Positions 36,597-45,634 of a stretch of 55,371 nt of DNA are shown here, in pieces. This stretch comes from Oscillospiraceae bacterium (GTDB lineage: Bacteria > Bacillota > Clostridia > Oscillospirales > Oscillospiraceae). Below the pieces are notes generated by a model. It saw only the letters and a program-made list of their open reading frames with translations. It ran no database searches and had not been told where the DNA came from. Each line of letters begins with the position of its first letter. Position 1 is the stretch's first letter. The position numbers were made by a program, and so were the translations under genes. The stretch spans positions 1 to 55,371 of the forward strand of contig WQUY01000006.1 of NCBI GenBank assembly GCA_009781855.1. The letters run 5' to 3'.

Positions 36597-36641
36597 TTAC
36601 CAAACCTCAACCTGATTACCACTCAACTTATTTTTGCCACA

Positions 36642-36650
36642 ATAATATCA
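36642..36650 (-). promoter_or_regulatory. Extended -10 promoter of the lipoprotein/two-component operon
   Basis: On the minus strand TGA precedes TATTAT, about 45 bases before the TTG start at 36596. The divergent gene has a perfect TATAAT at 36672-36677 on the plus strand but no good -35 box. Confidence 0.5.
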
Positions 36651-36737
36651 CAAATATCAATGCCCTGCTAGTATAATATTTGCATATCATATATAATGTC
36701 TTTTAAATTCAACAAATTCAACGAAAGCGACAGAATA

Positions 36738-37247
36738 ATGGTAATTTTTTCCACACGACGCTCAGACAAAAGCGGCTCAGAGACTGTCTACGATCTGCTA
36801 CGCGCTGCATTTCTCTTGCATTATGGAGCAGTTTTCCCGGAAATAAAAAAAACGATTAATGGAAAACCTCACTTCCCAAACATGGCTGACATCCATTTTT
36901 CACTGAGCCACGCCCAAACTCATGTGCTTTGTGTCATTGCCGATAAGCCTGTGGGGTGTGATATCGAGGTGTCAAATCGGGTAATAAGCCAGAAAGCGCT
37001 AAGATATTTCTGTTCCGACAAGGAACGGGACATGTTCGACCCACTTGACCTGTGGTTACTCAAAGAGAGTTATGTCAAGCTTTTGGGCGGCACTTTCGGC
37101 TCAATACGTAGACTCCACTTCCTAAGAGATGGTGCACAAGTCATTTTCCCTGACCCTGATGTTTGCTCAAAGCTATACAGCATAGATGGTTGCCGTGCAG
37201 CAGTTTGCGGCTATGATCCTCTACCGGAAAAAATCATATTGGTTTGA
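36738..37247 (+). CDS. 4'-phosphopantetheinyl transferase (Sfp type)
   Basis: A 169-residue phosphopantetheinyl transferase that would attach the CoA-derived arm to a carrier protein serine. Motifs: GKPHFP, FSLSHAQTH, VGCDIEV (Mg-binding Asp and Glu) and LWLLKESYVKLLGG (catalytic WxxKES-xxK). It is shorter than Bacillus Sfp. The start is uncertain: the ATG at 36738 gives a normal N-terminus (MVIFSTRRSDK) but a weak Shine-Dalgarno, while the ATG at 36696 lies only about 12 bases after the expected transcription start. No polyketide or peptide synthetase genes are near, so the carrier is unknown. Its last 14 bases overlap radA tail to tail. Confidence 0.85.
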   Translation: MVIFSTRRSDKSGSETVYDLLRAAFLLHYGAVFPEIKKTINGKPHFPNMADIHFSLSHAQTHVLCVIADKPVGCDIEVSNRVISQKALRYFCSDKERDMFDPLDLWLLKESYVKLLGGTFGSIRRLHFLRDGAQVIFPDPDVCSKLYSIDGCRAAVCGYDPLPEKIILV

Positions 37248-38610
37248 TGGCCATAGCCTTTTCTATTGCCTCACCTATGTTCTTTACATGAATCAGCTCA
37301 AGCCCTTTTGGCGGTTGGAGTTTTCCTTTTGCGCTCTGTGGTAAAATACACGCCGAAAATCCCATTCTCTCTATCTCCAAAAGTCTGGGGTTTATCTGCG
37401 ACACCTGCCGCAGTTCACCTGTCAGCCCAACTTCGCCAAATACTGCTATGTCATTTCTTAAAGGCTTGTCTTTATAAGCCGAAGCCAAAGCCAAAATGGT
37501 TGCAAGATCTGCTGCTGGGTCATCTATAGTAAGCCCACCTATTACATTGATATACGCATCGCACCCACTGATGCGTAACCCGCCACGCTGCTGAAGCACA
37601 GCAAGCAGCATCATCGCACGATTATATTCTATACCGTTTGAATTGCGACGCGGCATGTTTGCACTGCTCGGCGTCACAAGCGCCTGTATCTCAGCCAAAA
37701 TTGGCCGCGTTCCTTCTATCACACATGTAACACATGTGCCGGGTGTTTTTTCCGGCCTTCCGCTGAGCAGCATTTCTGATGGATTTAAAACCTCACTGAG
37801 CCCAGTATCCAGCATTTCGAATACGCCTATTTCATTTGTTGAACCAAATCGGTTTTTTGCCGCCCGCAAAATCCTGTAATTCAGCGATCGTTCACCTTCA
37901 AAATATAGCACACAATCAACCATATGCTCCAAAACCTTGGGCCCGGCTATTGCGCCCTCCTTGTTCACATGGCCAACCAGAAAGACCGTAATTCCGGTAT
38001 CCTTTGACAAACGCATCAGTGACATTGTGCAATCCTTCACCTGACCAACACTTCCGGGAGAAGAATTCATATCCGGATTATACAGCGTTTGTATCGAATC
38101 AATTATAAGCAAGTCTGGTTTAAACGCTTCGGCTGCACTGAGAATCTCAGACATCTCTGTTTCGGCCAACACAAAAACCCCACTGCCTTTGACGCCGAGC
38201 CGTTCTGCCCTCATCTTCAATTGGCGCTCTGATTCCTCACCAGTAACATAAAGAACTTTCACGCCGCCTTCCATAAGACCACATATCTGTAACAGAAGTG
38301 TTGACTTTCCTATTCCGGGTGAACCGCCAACCAGAACCAGAGACCCCAACACCGCACCCCCACCAAGCACACGGTCAAATTCTTTAAACCCCGTCAAAAA
38401 TCTCATTTCACTTGCGGCATCAAGAGACACAAGCTCCCTCGGAGCACTTTTTGCGGCATGTTTCTTGCCTGCCGCAGCGCCCGGCTTTGATTTTGTATAC
38501 GACGGTTGCTCAGCGATCGTATTCCAACTGCCGCACGATGCGCATTGCCCAGCCCATTTTGGTGTTTCATTACCGCACTCGGTGCAAAAGAAAATTGTTT
38601 TAGATTTCAT
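37234..38610 (-). CDS. radA: DNA repair protein RadA
   Basis: A 458-residue RadA/Sms recombination helicase. It has the zinc finger CTECGNETPKWAGQCASCGSW at the N-terminus, Walker A GGSPGIGKST, the RadA-specific KNRFG motif (AAKNRFGSTNEIG) and a C-terminal Lon-like domain. The start is the ATG five bases after GGAGG; an in-frame TTG upstream overlaps that site. The stop is TGA. Its 3' end overlaps the convergent transferase gene by 14 bases. Confidence 0.96.
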   Translation of the reverse strand: MKSKTIFFCTECGNETPKWAGQCASCGSWNTIAEQPSYTKSKPGAAAGKKHAAKSAPRELVSLDAASEMRFLTGFKEFDRVLGGGAVLGSLVLVGGSPGIGKSTLLLQICGLMEGGVKVLYVTGEESERQLKMRAERLGVKGSGVFVLAETEMSEILSAAEAFKPDLLIIDSIQTLYNPDMNSSPGSVGQVKDCTMSLMRLSKDTGITVFLVGHVNKEGAIAGPKVLEHMVDCVLYFEGERSLNYRILRAAKNRFGSTNEIGVFEMLDTGLSEVLNPSEMLLSGRPEKTPGTCVTCVIEGTRPILAEIQALVTPSSANMPRRNSNGIEYNRAMMLLAVLQQRGGLRISGCDAYINVIGGLTIDDPAADLATILALASAYKDKPLRNDIAVFGEVGLTGELRQVSQINPRLLEIERMGFSACILPQSAKGKLQPPKGLELIHVKNIGEAIEKAMAIKPI

Positions 38611-38634
38611 TTGCGCCTCCAAAAATAGTCCTAT

Positions 38635-39402
38635 TTACCTTCTTACAATTACTACATGCGCTGCAACAGCATATGGCTCGGAAATGTTGATGATTTGCTC
38701 ATCACCTTCATCTGGAAGCCATCCAACCGCCAAGTCTGCCCTTCCGTATCTTACAGCCCTAATCAGCTCCCATGAATCATATTCGATAACCTGAAGCTCA
38801 ACGCCGATCAAATCGCTTACAGCCTGAGCAACATCAATATCCAATCCATAGAAATATCCATATTCATCAGTAAATGAAAATGGCGGCGAATCGGCAGAAA
38901 CTGCCAACGACAAATATCCCGGACGACGAATCGCCCCCTCAGGCGACACATAGGTAAACCGTCTGCCCGAAAAATAATGGTCACTAAGGCCTCGGAGCGT
39001 TCCATTGTTCCGCAAAGTCACAAGCGCATTATTTACTGCTCTGAGTAATTCTGCATTTTCCAAAGCAATCGCAAATCGCAAGTCATAAACCAGAATCGGC
39101 TCCCCCAGAATTCTGATTCCAGAGTGCGCATCAACCAGTTCTGCCGCAACAGATGCCTCCATAATCACACAGTCGAGAGTGCCGGACAGTAAGTGAAACA
39201 CCAACTCATTAGCTGAACTGAATGTTCTGGAGATACCCAGCTCACGCGCCAAGCGCTCTGAGGGTGTCCCGCCCAGAGCTCCAATTACGCTACCGTTTAC
39301 ATCTTCATGCGTATGCACCGTATTAGGCGGTGCATCGCTGCATCCGACAAAAAGGACAGCAGTCAATAATAACATTACCACAGTTGTAAAAATTTTAGTC
39401 AT
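38635..39402 (-). CDS. Solute-binding lipoprotein with permuted lobes (SBP family 3 type)
   Basis: A 255-residue lipoprotein (lipobox FVGC, Cys21). Two half-domains of the family 3 periplasmic binding protein fold are present but in reversed order. Residues 36-145 match the usual C-terminal half (GALGGTPSERLA, HLLSGTLDCVIMEASVAAELV, NNALVTLRNNGTLRGLSDHYF). Residues 160-255 match the usual N-terminal half (LSLAVSADSPPFSFTDEYGYFYGLDIDVAQAV, GRADLAVGWLPDEGDEQIINISEPYAV). The joined order gives a circularly permuted protein of nearly normal size. No ABC permease or ATPase is adjacent; ftsH lies upstream and radA downstream. The ligand is probably an amino acid or similar, by family only. Confidence 0.78.
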   Translation of the reverse strand: MTKIFTTVVMLLLTAVLFVGCSDAPPNTVHTHEDVNGSVIGALGGTPSERLARELGISRTFSSANELVFHLLSGTLDCVIMEASVAAELVDAHSGIRILGEPILVYDLRFAIALENAELLRAVNNALVTLRNNGTLRGLSDHYFSGRRFTYVSPEGAIRRPGYLSLAVSADSPPFSFTDEYGYFYGLDIDVAQAVSDLIGVELQVIEYDSWELIRAVRYGRADLAVGWLPDEGDEQIINISEPYAVAAHVVIVRR

Positions 39403-39478
39403 TGGTCATCATTTCATTTATGCCGACTCATAAGCGTCCGACAGCTTAGATATCGTCCGCTATTGAGGGCTCCATATT

Positions 39479-39507
39479 GCCCTCTTGCTACAATGTGGCA
39501 AGAGGGC
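39479..39507 (-). terminator. Hairpin after ftsH
   Basis: GCCCTCTTGC pairs perfectly with GCAAGAGGGC around a 9-base loop, 11 bases past the ftsH stop codon. No U run follows, so termination may be partial. Confidence 0.6.
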
Positions 39508-39517
39508 ATCTGATAGA

Positions 39518-41497
39518 TTAATCGTTCTCGTCTCTCGAATCCATGAATTCACTTAAATCGGGAATATCAAAGTCGCCATTGTCAGGAAAATCTTCGGTTT
39601 CGAATGCCGTTGATTTTTGTTCCTTGCGCTTTGGCGGCGGCACAACTCCTCCATGCTCACAGAAGTAATTGAAATCATCGCCGTCCATAGTCTCATTTTC
39701 CAGCAGATAATTTGCCGCACCTACGACCAAATTGCTATGTGCTTTAAGCAAACGCTCACACTTTTCATTGGCTTCGTCAAATATCCGTCTGACCTCATCA
39801 TCTATTAAGGCAGCAGTTTTTTCCGAATAACTCTTCGTCTGTGAGAAGTCGCGCCCGATAAATACTGAGCGACTGCTTTCATCAAAAGAAATCGGTCCAA
39901 TTTTATCGCTCATGCCATATTTCGTCACCATCGAACGGGCTATTGCCGTCGCGTTTTGGATATCGTTTGAAGCCCCGGTCGAGATATCGTCAAGGAACAA
40001 TTTCTCGGCAACACGCCCACCCAACATAGATACTATCCGCTCAAACATCTCACCCATTGAAGTATAGTCTTTATCCTCCTGAGGACGGAAAACAGTCATA
40101 CCGCCTGCCATTCCACGAGGGATGATTGTAACCAAGTGAACCTTATCTACATTCTTCAAAAAGTATGCTACAACGGCGTGTCCTGCTTCATGATATGCCG
40201 TTATTTTCCGGCTCTTAGGAGTGACTACGCGACTTTTCTTTTCAGGACCCGCAATCACTTTAAGCGTCGCATCCTCAATGTCTTTCATCGTAATCATCCG
40301 TTTATTATCACGCGCCGCCAAAAGCGCCGCTTCATTGAGCAGATTCTCAAGATCGGCACCTGTAAATCCAATAGTACCCTTTGCAATGCTTGCTAAATCA
40401 ACATCTTCTCCCAGAACCTTGCCTCTGGCATGAACTCTGAGTATCTCTTCACGCCCTCTGATGTCTGGCAAACCGACATAAACTTGGCGGTCAAAGCGAC
40501 CGGGGCGAAGCAATGCATTATCAAGTATGTCCGACCTGTTTGTTGCGGCAATAATTATTACACCATCATTTGTATTAAATCCGTCCATCTCAACGAGCAA
40601 TTGGTTTAGGGTTTGCTCACGCTCATCATGACCACCGCCAAGACCCGCTCCGCGCTGACGACCAACCGCATCGATTTCATCTATAAAAATGATTGCCGGT
40701 GCAAGTTTTTTCGCCTGGTCAAACAAATCGCGCACACGAGAGGCGCCGACACCAACATAAAGCTCCACAAAATCCGATCCGGAAATCGACAAAAACTGCA
40801 CCCCGGCCTCACCGGCAACCGCCTTGGCTATCAAGGTTTTACCAGTACCGGGCGGCCCGACCAGAAGTACGCCTTTGGGGATACGCGCACCAAGATCAAT
40901 GTATTTTTGAGGGCCTTTTAAGAAGTCCACAATTTCGCGCAGTTCTTCCTTTTCTTCCTCCGCTCCGGCAACATCAGCAAACGTCACTTTTCTGGCCTCA
41001 TCGGTCGCAAGACGTGTCCTGGCCTTACCAAACCTCATAGCGCCCTTGTCTCCACCAACGCCACCACGGTTCATCATAGCATTCCAGATGAAAAAGAATG
41101 CGGCAATAAGGATTATGTACGGCAGAAGCGATACCCACCAAGGGATGCGCATACCTGGATCAAAATTATATCTGAAGTTAGAGTCACGATGCATACTTTC
41201 AGTAATATATGGGTTCATATCTGCATAGAAAATGCCTATATCAAGAAGCTCGTGCCTTACACGAGGACTCCCAGTATCCCTGAAGTTATTCCTCAGTTCC
41301 ATTGTGACCCTATTGGTATTGCTTATGTCAAATTCCAAAACTTCCCCAGCCATAAACAAACGCCGCACTTCTGAATAATCGATGGCTGTTGAAAGAGGTT
41401 CTCCAGTATTTGTCACAAAATAAATAGCTGATAAAAGAATTATCAAAATAAGGAAATAAAATCCTATTTCACGCGGGCTTCTGCTTTTCGGTTTCAA
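39518..41497 (-). CDS. ftsH: ATP-dependent zinc metalloprotease FtsH
   Basis: A 659-residue membrane-anchored AAA protease. Two helices (about 12-28 and 122-140) frame a short extracytoplasmic domain. The AAA domain has Walker A GPPGTGKT (214-221), Walker [12 protein letters not shown] and the second region of homology [20 protein letters not shown]. The zinc site is HEAGH (436-440). It degrades membrane and regulatory proteins. The start is TTG with AGGAAGTGATAGG upstream. It follows hpt and tilS, the classic Firmicutes order tilS-hpt-ftsH. Confidence 0.96.
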   Translation of the reverse strand: MKPKSRSPREIGFYFLILIILLSAIYFVTNTGEPLSTAIDYSEVRRLFMAGEVLEFDISNTNRVTMELRNNFRDTGSPRVRHELLDIGIFYADMNPYITESMHRDSNFRYNFDPGMRIPWWVSLLPYIILIAAFFFIWNAMMNRGGVGGDKGAMRFGKARTRLATDEARKVTFADVAGAEEEKEELREIVDFLKGPQKYIDLGARIPKGVLLVGPPGTGKTLIAKAVAGEAGVQFLSISGSDFVELYVGVGASRVRDLFDQAKKLAPAIIFIDEIDAVGRQRGAGLGGGHDEREQTLNQLLVEMDGFNTNDGVIIIAATNRSDILDNALLRPGRFDRQVYVGLPDIRGREEILRVHARGKVLGEDVDLASIAKGTIGFTGADLENLLNEAALLAARDNKRMITMKDIEDATLKVIAGPEKKSRVVTPKSRKITAYHEAGHAVVAYFLKNVDKVHLVTIIPRGMAGGMTVFRPQEDKDYTSMGEMFERIVSMLGGRVAEKLFLDDISTGASNDIQNATAIARSMVTKYGMSDKIGPISFDESSRSVFIGRDFSQTKSYSEKTAALIDDEVRRIFDEANEKCERLLKAHSNLVVGAANYLLENETMDGDDFNYFCEHGGVVPPPKRKEQKSTAFETEDFPDNGDFDIPDLSEFMDSRDEND

Positions 41498-41581
41498 TGA
41501 CCTATCACTTCCTATATTTTATTTTTCGGCTTATTGGCCGCATCGGTTAATCTATTTTTAAAAAAAAGTTCTTGCAGACAT

Positions 41582-42118
41582 TTATTCATACACTTCGGGC
41601 TTCAAAATTGCAACAAAAGGCAAGTTGCGATAGCTCTCTGCAAAATCCAGCCCATATCCTACAACAAACTCATCAGGACATTCAAATCCTAAATAGTCCG
41701 GCTCAATTTGAGCCTGCCTGCGCGCCGGTTTGTCAAGCAGTGTGCATATTTTGAGTGATGCGGGTTCCCGGCTCAAAATAAATTTTTTCAAAGCCGTCAG
41801 TGTCACTCCGCTATCCAAAATATCCTCTATTATCAATACATCTCTGCCGGATATGTCAAAATCAAAATCCATGCCAATCTTAACATCTCCAGAAGAAATA
41901 GTTGATATCCCATAAGACGAGGCTGTTATAAACCTGATCTCGCAATCGAGATCAATGCTTCTGGCAATATCTGCAAGAAAAACATAACAACCCTTAAGTA
42001 CCCCAATCAAAATCGGGTTTTTTCCGGCATAATCCAATGTTATCTGAGCGCCAAGCGCTTTGACCCGCCGGTCTATTTCCTCTTTTGAAAACAATACTTC
42101 CTTTATACTCTCCCTCAC
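41582..42118 (-). CDS. hpt: Hypoxanthine phosphoribosyltransferase
   Basis: A 178-residue purine salvage enzyme making IMP and GMP from hypoxanthine and guanine with PRPP. The PRPP loop is VLIIEDILDSGVTL, with GVLKGCYVFLADIAR and ITASSYG before it and the base-binding DYLGFECPDEFVVGYGLD near the end. I use the GTG at 42118, five bases after GGAGG; an in-frame TTG at 42130 overlaps the Shine-Dalgarno. It sits between tilS and ftsH; in Bacillus the Hpt and TilS proteins also interact to regulate ftsH, so the arrangement is conserved. Confidence 0.95.
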   Translation of the reverse strand: MRESIKEVLFSKEEIDRRVKALGAQITLDYAGKNPILIGVLKGCYVFLADIARSIDLDCEIRFITASSYGISTISSGDVKIGMDFDFDISGRDVLIIEDILDSGVTLTALKKFILSREPASLKICTLLDKPARRQAQIEPDYLGFECPDEFVVGYGLDFAESYRNLPFVAILKPEVYE

Positions 42119-42178
42119 ATAAACCTCCAAAAATAGTTACAAATCAAAGGAGCCGTAATTTCTCTTGATTCTGTGCGA

Positions 42179-43537
42179 TTAGTTAGGATTTATTTCTTCA
42201 AAATCTATTTGCAGCGCCATATCTCCAGAAACGGGCACCGCCCGCTCACTTCTGCCCAACCCATAAACGGCAAGCACACCCTTGCTATCGGCAATCACCG
42301 GAACAAATGACCTCTTCCGAGCTGGAATCCGGCGCTCAATAAACAATTTTTTCAAGGTTTTTGTGACATCCTGCCCTATAAGCCTAAGTTTATCGCCTTC
42401 ACGCCGCGGCCTGACGGTTATTTTACCATATATGTCAATGCTTTTGAATAGAAAAGTAGTGAACGTTTTATTAAAATTAACCATTTCTTCGCTAAAAACA
42501 ACTGATTTGCAAGACATTTTAAGACCTGCCGATAATATAATAGCACTATCACCATCAGAAGGAAATAATTGTGCAAAACCCTCCAGCCGAGCCTCCTGTT
42601 GCGGTTCAAAAACAATACGGTCATAGTCCTTGTAAACAATCATTTTTGGCAGAGATATTTTTGACGAAGGATTGCTATTTCCGCACAATTCCAATACCGA
42701 CTTGACATGTCGAAAAGAAAGATTTCCTCCATAGAGCTTTCTTATTACACGGCTCGAAACAGAAAAAGGTAGATTAAGCAAATCTTCGGTATTTGCCATC
42801 AGCCCAATACAAAGATCACTAATAAATAAATCAGCCAGATCTGAAAGCATTTCCTCATCCGCACGCATAAGCTCCACCGTTGTCGCTGCTGCCTCATTGA
42901 GTCTTGGATTTAACTCTTTGAGTATCGGAATCACATGGTGCCGGACCTTATTTCTTGTATAAATATCAATCGCATTGGTCGAATCCTCAACAAAAGAAAT
43001 TCCACGCTCAGACAAAAACTCTATAATCTCATCCCTTGGCACACCGAGCATAGGTCTGATCACCTGTTCCCTGACCGGTGGAATCCCTGAAAGCCCATTT
43101 GCACCCGCACCTCTGGTCAGGTTTATAATTATTGTTTCTGTATTATCATCTGCATTATGGGCAGTCGCAATCCTCTGCGCCCCAATATTTTCTGCCAAAT
43201 CATAAAAAAAGTCGTATCGTAAATCGCGAGCTGCCTCTTCAATACTCAAACCATTATTTTTTGCATAGGCAGCTACATCACCCTCACCCAAATAAAACGA
43301 CACACCGCATTGATTGCAATACTCTGAGACAAAATTCATATCTCTGTCAGACTCTGCACCCCGCAGTTTATGATTAAAATGAGCAACTGCTACAGAAAAC
43401 CCCCGCTCATAAGAAATATGCCTCATCACCTCAAGCAAGCACATCGAATCAGCCCCACCGGAAACACAGACAAGGACAATTCCCGAATCCGGGAGCATAT
43501 TATGGTAATCTGAATATTCAAGAACTTTATCTATCAT
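42179..43537 (-). CDS. tilS: tRNA(Ile)-lysidine synthase TilS
   Basis: A 452-residue ATP-dependent ligase that converts cytidine 34 of tRNA-Ile2 to lysidine so that it reads AUA. The PP-loop is SGGADSMCLLEV, followed by VAHFNHKLRGAESDRD and TAHNADDNTETIIINLTRGAG. The C-terminal domain (from about 365) has the basic KLFIERRIPARKRSFVPVI segment. AUA decoding by this pathway is of interest because yfmF appears to start with ATA, although initiation uses tRNA-fMet. Two 86-bp repeats lie just upstream of the gene. Confidence 0.94.
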   Translation of the reverse strand: MIDKVLEYSDYHNMLPDSGIVLVCVSGGADSMCLLEVMRHISYERGFSVAVAHFNHKLRGAESDRDMNFVSEYCNQCGVSFYLGEGDVAAYAKNNGLSIEEAARDLRYDFFYDLAENIGAQRIATAHNADDNTETIIINLTRGAGANGLSGIPPVREQVIRPMLGVPRDEIIEFLSERGISFVEDSTNAIDIYTRNKVRHHVIPILKELNPRLNEAAATTVELMRADEEMLSDLADLFISDLCIGLMANTEDLLNLPFSVSSRVIRKLYGGNLSFRHVKSVLELCGNSNPSSKISLPKMIVYKDYDRIVFEPQQEARLEGFAQLFPSDGDSAIILSAGLKMSCKSVVFSEEMVNFNKTFTTFLFKSIDIYGKITVRPRREGDKLRLIGQDVTKTLKKLFIERRIPARKRSFVPVIADSKGVLAVYGLGRSERAVPVSGDMALQIDFEEINPN

Positions 43538-43570
43538 TTCACACTTTACACTCTACGTTTCAAGCTTACA

Positions 43571-43656
43571 GGGTGTTGCTGATGGTTTTTTGTTTCGCGA
43601 AGTGTAGGGCGACGAGACCCGTTCCGAGCGAAACAACAAAATCATTAGTAACACCC
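43571..43656 (+). repeat. 86-bp palindromic repeat, copy C
   Basis: Outer arms GGGTGTTGCTGATG and CATTAGTAACACCC; inner stem GTTTCGC with GCGAAAC, a perfect pair. Preceded by AAGCTTACA like copy D. It forms a direct tandem with copy D, period 104 bp, between tilS and dnaB. Confidence 0.88.
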
Positions 43657-43674
43657 CAGCACTCCAAGCTTACA

Positions 43675-43760
43675 GGGTGTTGCTGATGGTTTTTTGTTTT
43701 GCGAAGTGTAGGGCGACGAGACCCGTTCTGAGCAAAACAACAAAAACATTAGTAACACCC
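43675..43760 (+). repeat. 86-bp palindromic repeat, copy D
   Basis: Same outer arms as copy C. The inner stem is GTTTTGC with GCAAAAC, a full compensatory change (C-G to T-A) against copy C. It ends 12 bp beyond the dnaB stop codon, so both copies C and D lie in the dnaB 3' region and in the leader of tilS. Confidence 0.88.
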
Positions 43761-43772
43761 CAGCGCTCCACA

Positions 43773-45119
43773 CTACTCATAGTCCAAATGATGTCGCTCC
43801 AAAGACGAGAAATTTGTAAACTCAGGAAGCCATTGAAGCTCAATCATCCCAGTCTCACCCCGGCGATTCTTCAAAATGATACACTCGGCGATATTATGAG
43901 CCTCAGTCTCCTTATTATAATAATCATCCCTATAAAGCGCCAAAACAATATCGGCATCCTGCTCAATAGCTCCCGACTCCCTCAAATCCGAAAGCAACGG
44001 CCGCTTATTTTGCCGGGACTCATTTGCACGTGACAATTGCGAAAGACAAATCAGCGGAACATTCAGCTCCTTCGCCATAATCTTCATCATACGGCTTATT
44101 TCAGAAACCACCTGAACACGATTTTCACTCTGATTGCCCTTCCCCCCGGACGCAGACTGCATAAGCTGAAGATAATCAACAACAACAAGCCCCAAATTCG
44201 ACACCCTGCGACACTGAGCATTCATATCCGCAACAGACAACGAAGCATTATCATTAATCAGCAAATCCGCCTGACTGATTGAAGCGGCCGCACTTGCAAG
44301 CTTCCGCCACTCGTCAGGCTTTATCCGCCCCGTTTGCAGCTTTTTACTATCAATAAAGCTCTCTGATGACAAAAGACGCATCGCAAGCTGCTCACTGGAC
44401 ATCTCAAGCGAAAATATTGCGACAGACTTGCCCGACGACTTAGCGACATGAAGAGCAACATTGAGCGCAATACTTGTTTTTCCCATGCCCGGACGTGACG
44501 CAATCAATATCAAATCACCTTTGTTAAGCCCCATGATCGACCTGTCCAAATCATGCAGACCCGTTGTCAGCCCAGGTATTCCGCTGCCGCTTTTCGACGC
44601 CTTTGAAATCTCCTCATACACACCGACCAACACTTTTGACACAGATTCAAGCCCATCGCGGCTCTTGTCCTGCCTGAGCCCATACACCTTTTTTTCCGCA
44701 GCTTCAAGAATAACTGATGCGCCACCCTCACCGGAGATGGCCATTTCGCTTATATCACCGCCAGCATCGACAATAGCGCGCAAAAGCGCCTTATCCTTGA
44801 CTATGGAAGAATACTCCATAACATTTGTAGCCGTGGGGGTAATAAGCATCAAGTCGCGGATATATGAAGGAGAGTCATCATTATAGACGCCATCCTCTTT
44901 CATTTTATCCAGCACTGTAACCGGATCTATCGCCATCGAAAAATTAAACATTGAGTAAATCGTCTCAAATATATCCTTATTGGTGGTCGAATAAAAATCA
45001 CTTGCACGCAACGCCCCGATAACCTCCGGCACGCATCGTGAATCAATCAGCATAGACCCTAAAACAGCCTGTTCTGCTTCAGTACTATGCGGTATTTGCC
45101 TGTGGAGCAAGTCGTCCAT
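43773..45119 (-). CDS. dnaB: Replicative DNA helicase DnaB
   Basis: A 448-residue hexameric helicase. The N-terminal helical domain starts with IPHSTEAEQAVLGSMLID. The RecA-like motor has Walker A ASRPGMGKT, Walker B VVVDYLQLM and LSQLSRANESRQNKRPLLSDLRESG, the usual DnaB motif H3/H4 region. It follows rplI in the operon starting at gdpP. The tandem 86-bp repeats follow its stop codon. Confidence 0.96.
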   Translation of the reverse strand: MDDLLHRQIPHSTEAEQAVLGSMLIDSRCVPEVIGALRASDFYSTTNKDIFETIYSMFNFSMAIDPVTVLDKMKEDGVYNDDSPSYIRDLMLITPTATNVMEYSSIVKDKALLRAIVDAGGDISEMAISGEGGASVILEAAEKKVYGLRQDKSRDGLESVSKVLVGVYEEISKASKSGSGIPGLTTGLHDLDRSIMGLNKGDLILIASRPGMGKTSIALNVALHVAKSSGKSVAIFSLEMSSEQLAMRLLSSESFIDSKKLQTGRIKPDEWRKLASAAASISQADLLINDNASLSVADMNAQCRRVSNLGLVVVDYLQLMQSASGGKGNQSENRVQVVSEISRMMKIMAKELNVPLICLSQLSRANESRQNKRPLLSDLRESGAIEQDADIVLALYRDDYYNKETEAHNIAECIILKNRRGETGMIELQWLPEFTNFSSLERHHLDYE

Positions 45120-45160
45120 GTCATCCTCACAAACTTATTTTTACTATAGCGTGGCAGCGT

Positions 45161-45610
45161 CTATGCCTCAACTACCAACACATGAATCACCCCGGTGATT
45201 TCAAATCCCAGCTTACACTTTATATCATAAGGGCCAAAAGCCTTGATTGGCTCATCAGAAACGATTTTGTTCTTTTCTATGAGCACCCCATGCTGCTCAG
45301 ACAAAGTCTCAGCTATTTCTTTTGATGTTACTGCGCCAAATAGTTTACCACCATCACCGCCAGCTTTTGCCGTTATTCTAACCTGAATGCCTTCAAGCTT
45401 TTCAGCGACTTCCTTTGCCGCAGCTTTATCTTCTTCAAACTTCTTTGCTCTTGCTTTATCCTGACGCTTCATTTCGGCCAGATTCTCAGGTGTTGCCGCA
45501 AGTGCCAGTTTCTTAGGCAGAAGAAAATTGCGTGCATACCCATCCGAAACCTCTTTAAGCTCACCCTTTTTACCATGACCCTTTACATCCGCTTGTAAAA
45601 TAACTTTCAT
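45161..45610 (-). CDS. rplI: 50S ribosomal protein L9
   Basis: A 149-residue L9. The N-terminal domain has [24 protein letters not shown], followed by the long connecting helix (rich in A, K, E) and a C-terminal domain with [16 protein letters not shown] and [13 protein letters not shown]. It sits between gdpP and dnaB, the standard Firmicutes order, 24 bases after gdpP. Confidence 0.97.
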   Translation of the reverse strand: MKVILQADVKGHGKKGELKEVSDGYARNFLLPKKLALAATPENLAEMKRQDKARAKKFEEDKAAAKEVAEKLEGIQVRITAKAGGDGGKLFGAVTSKEIAETLSEQHGVLIEKNKIVSDEPIKAFGPYDIKCKLGFEITGVIHVLVVEA

Positions 45611-45634
45611 ATCTTAATGTCCATCCCTTTCAAA

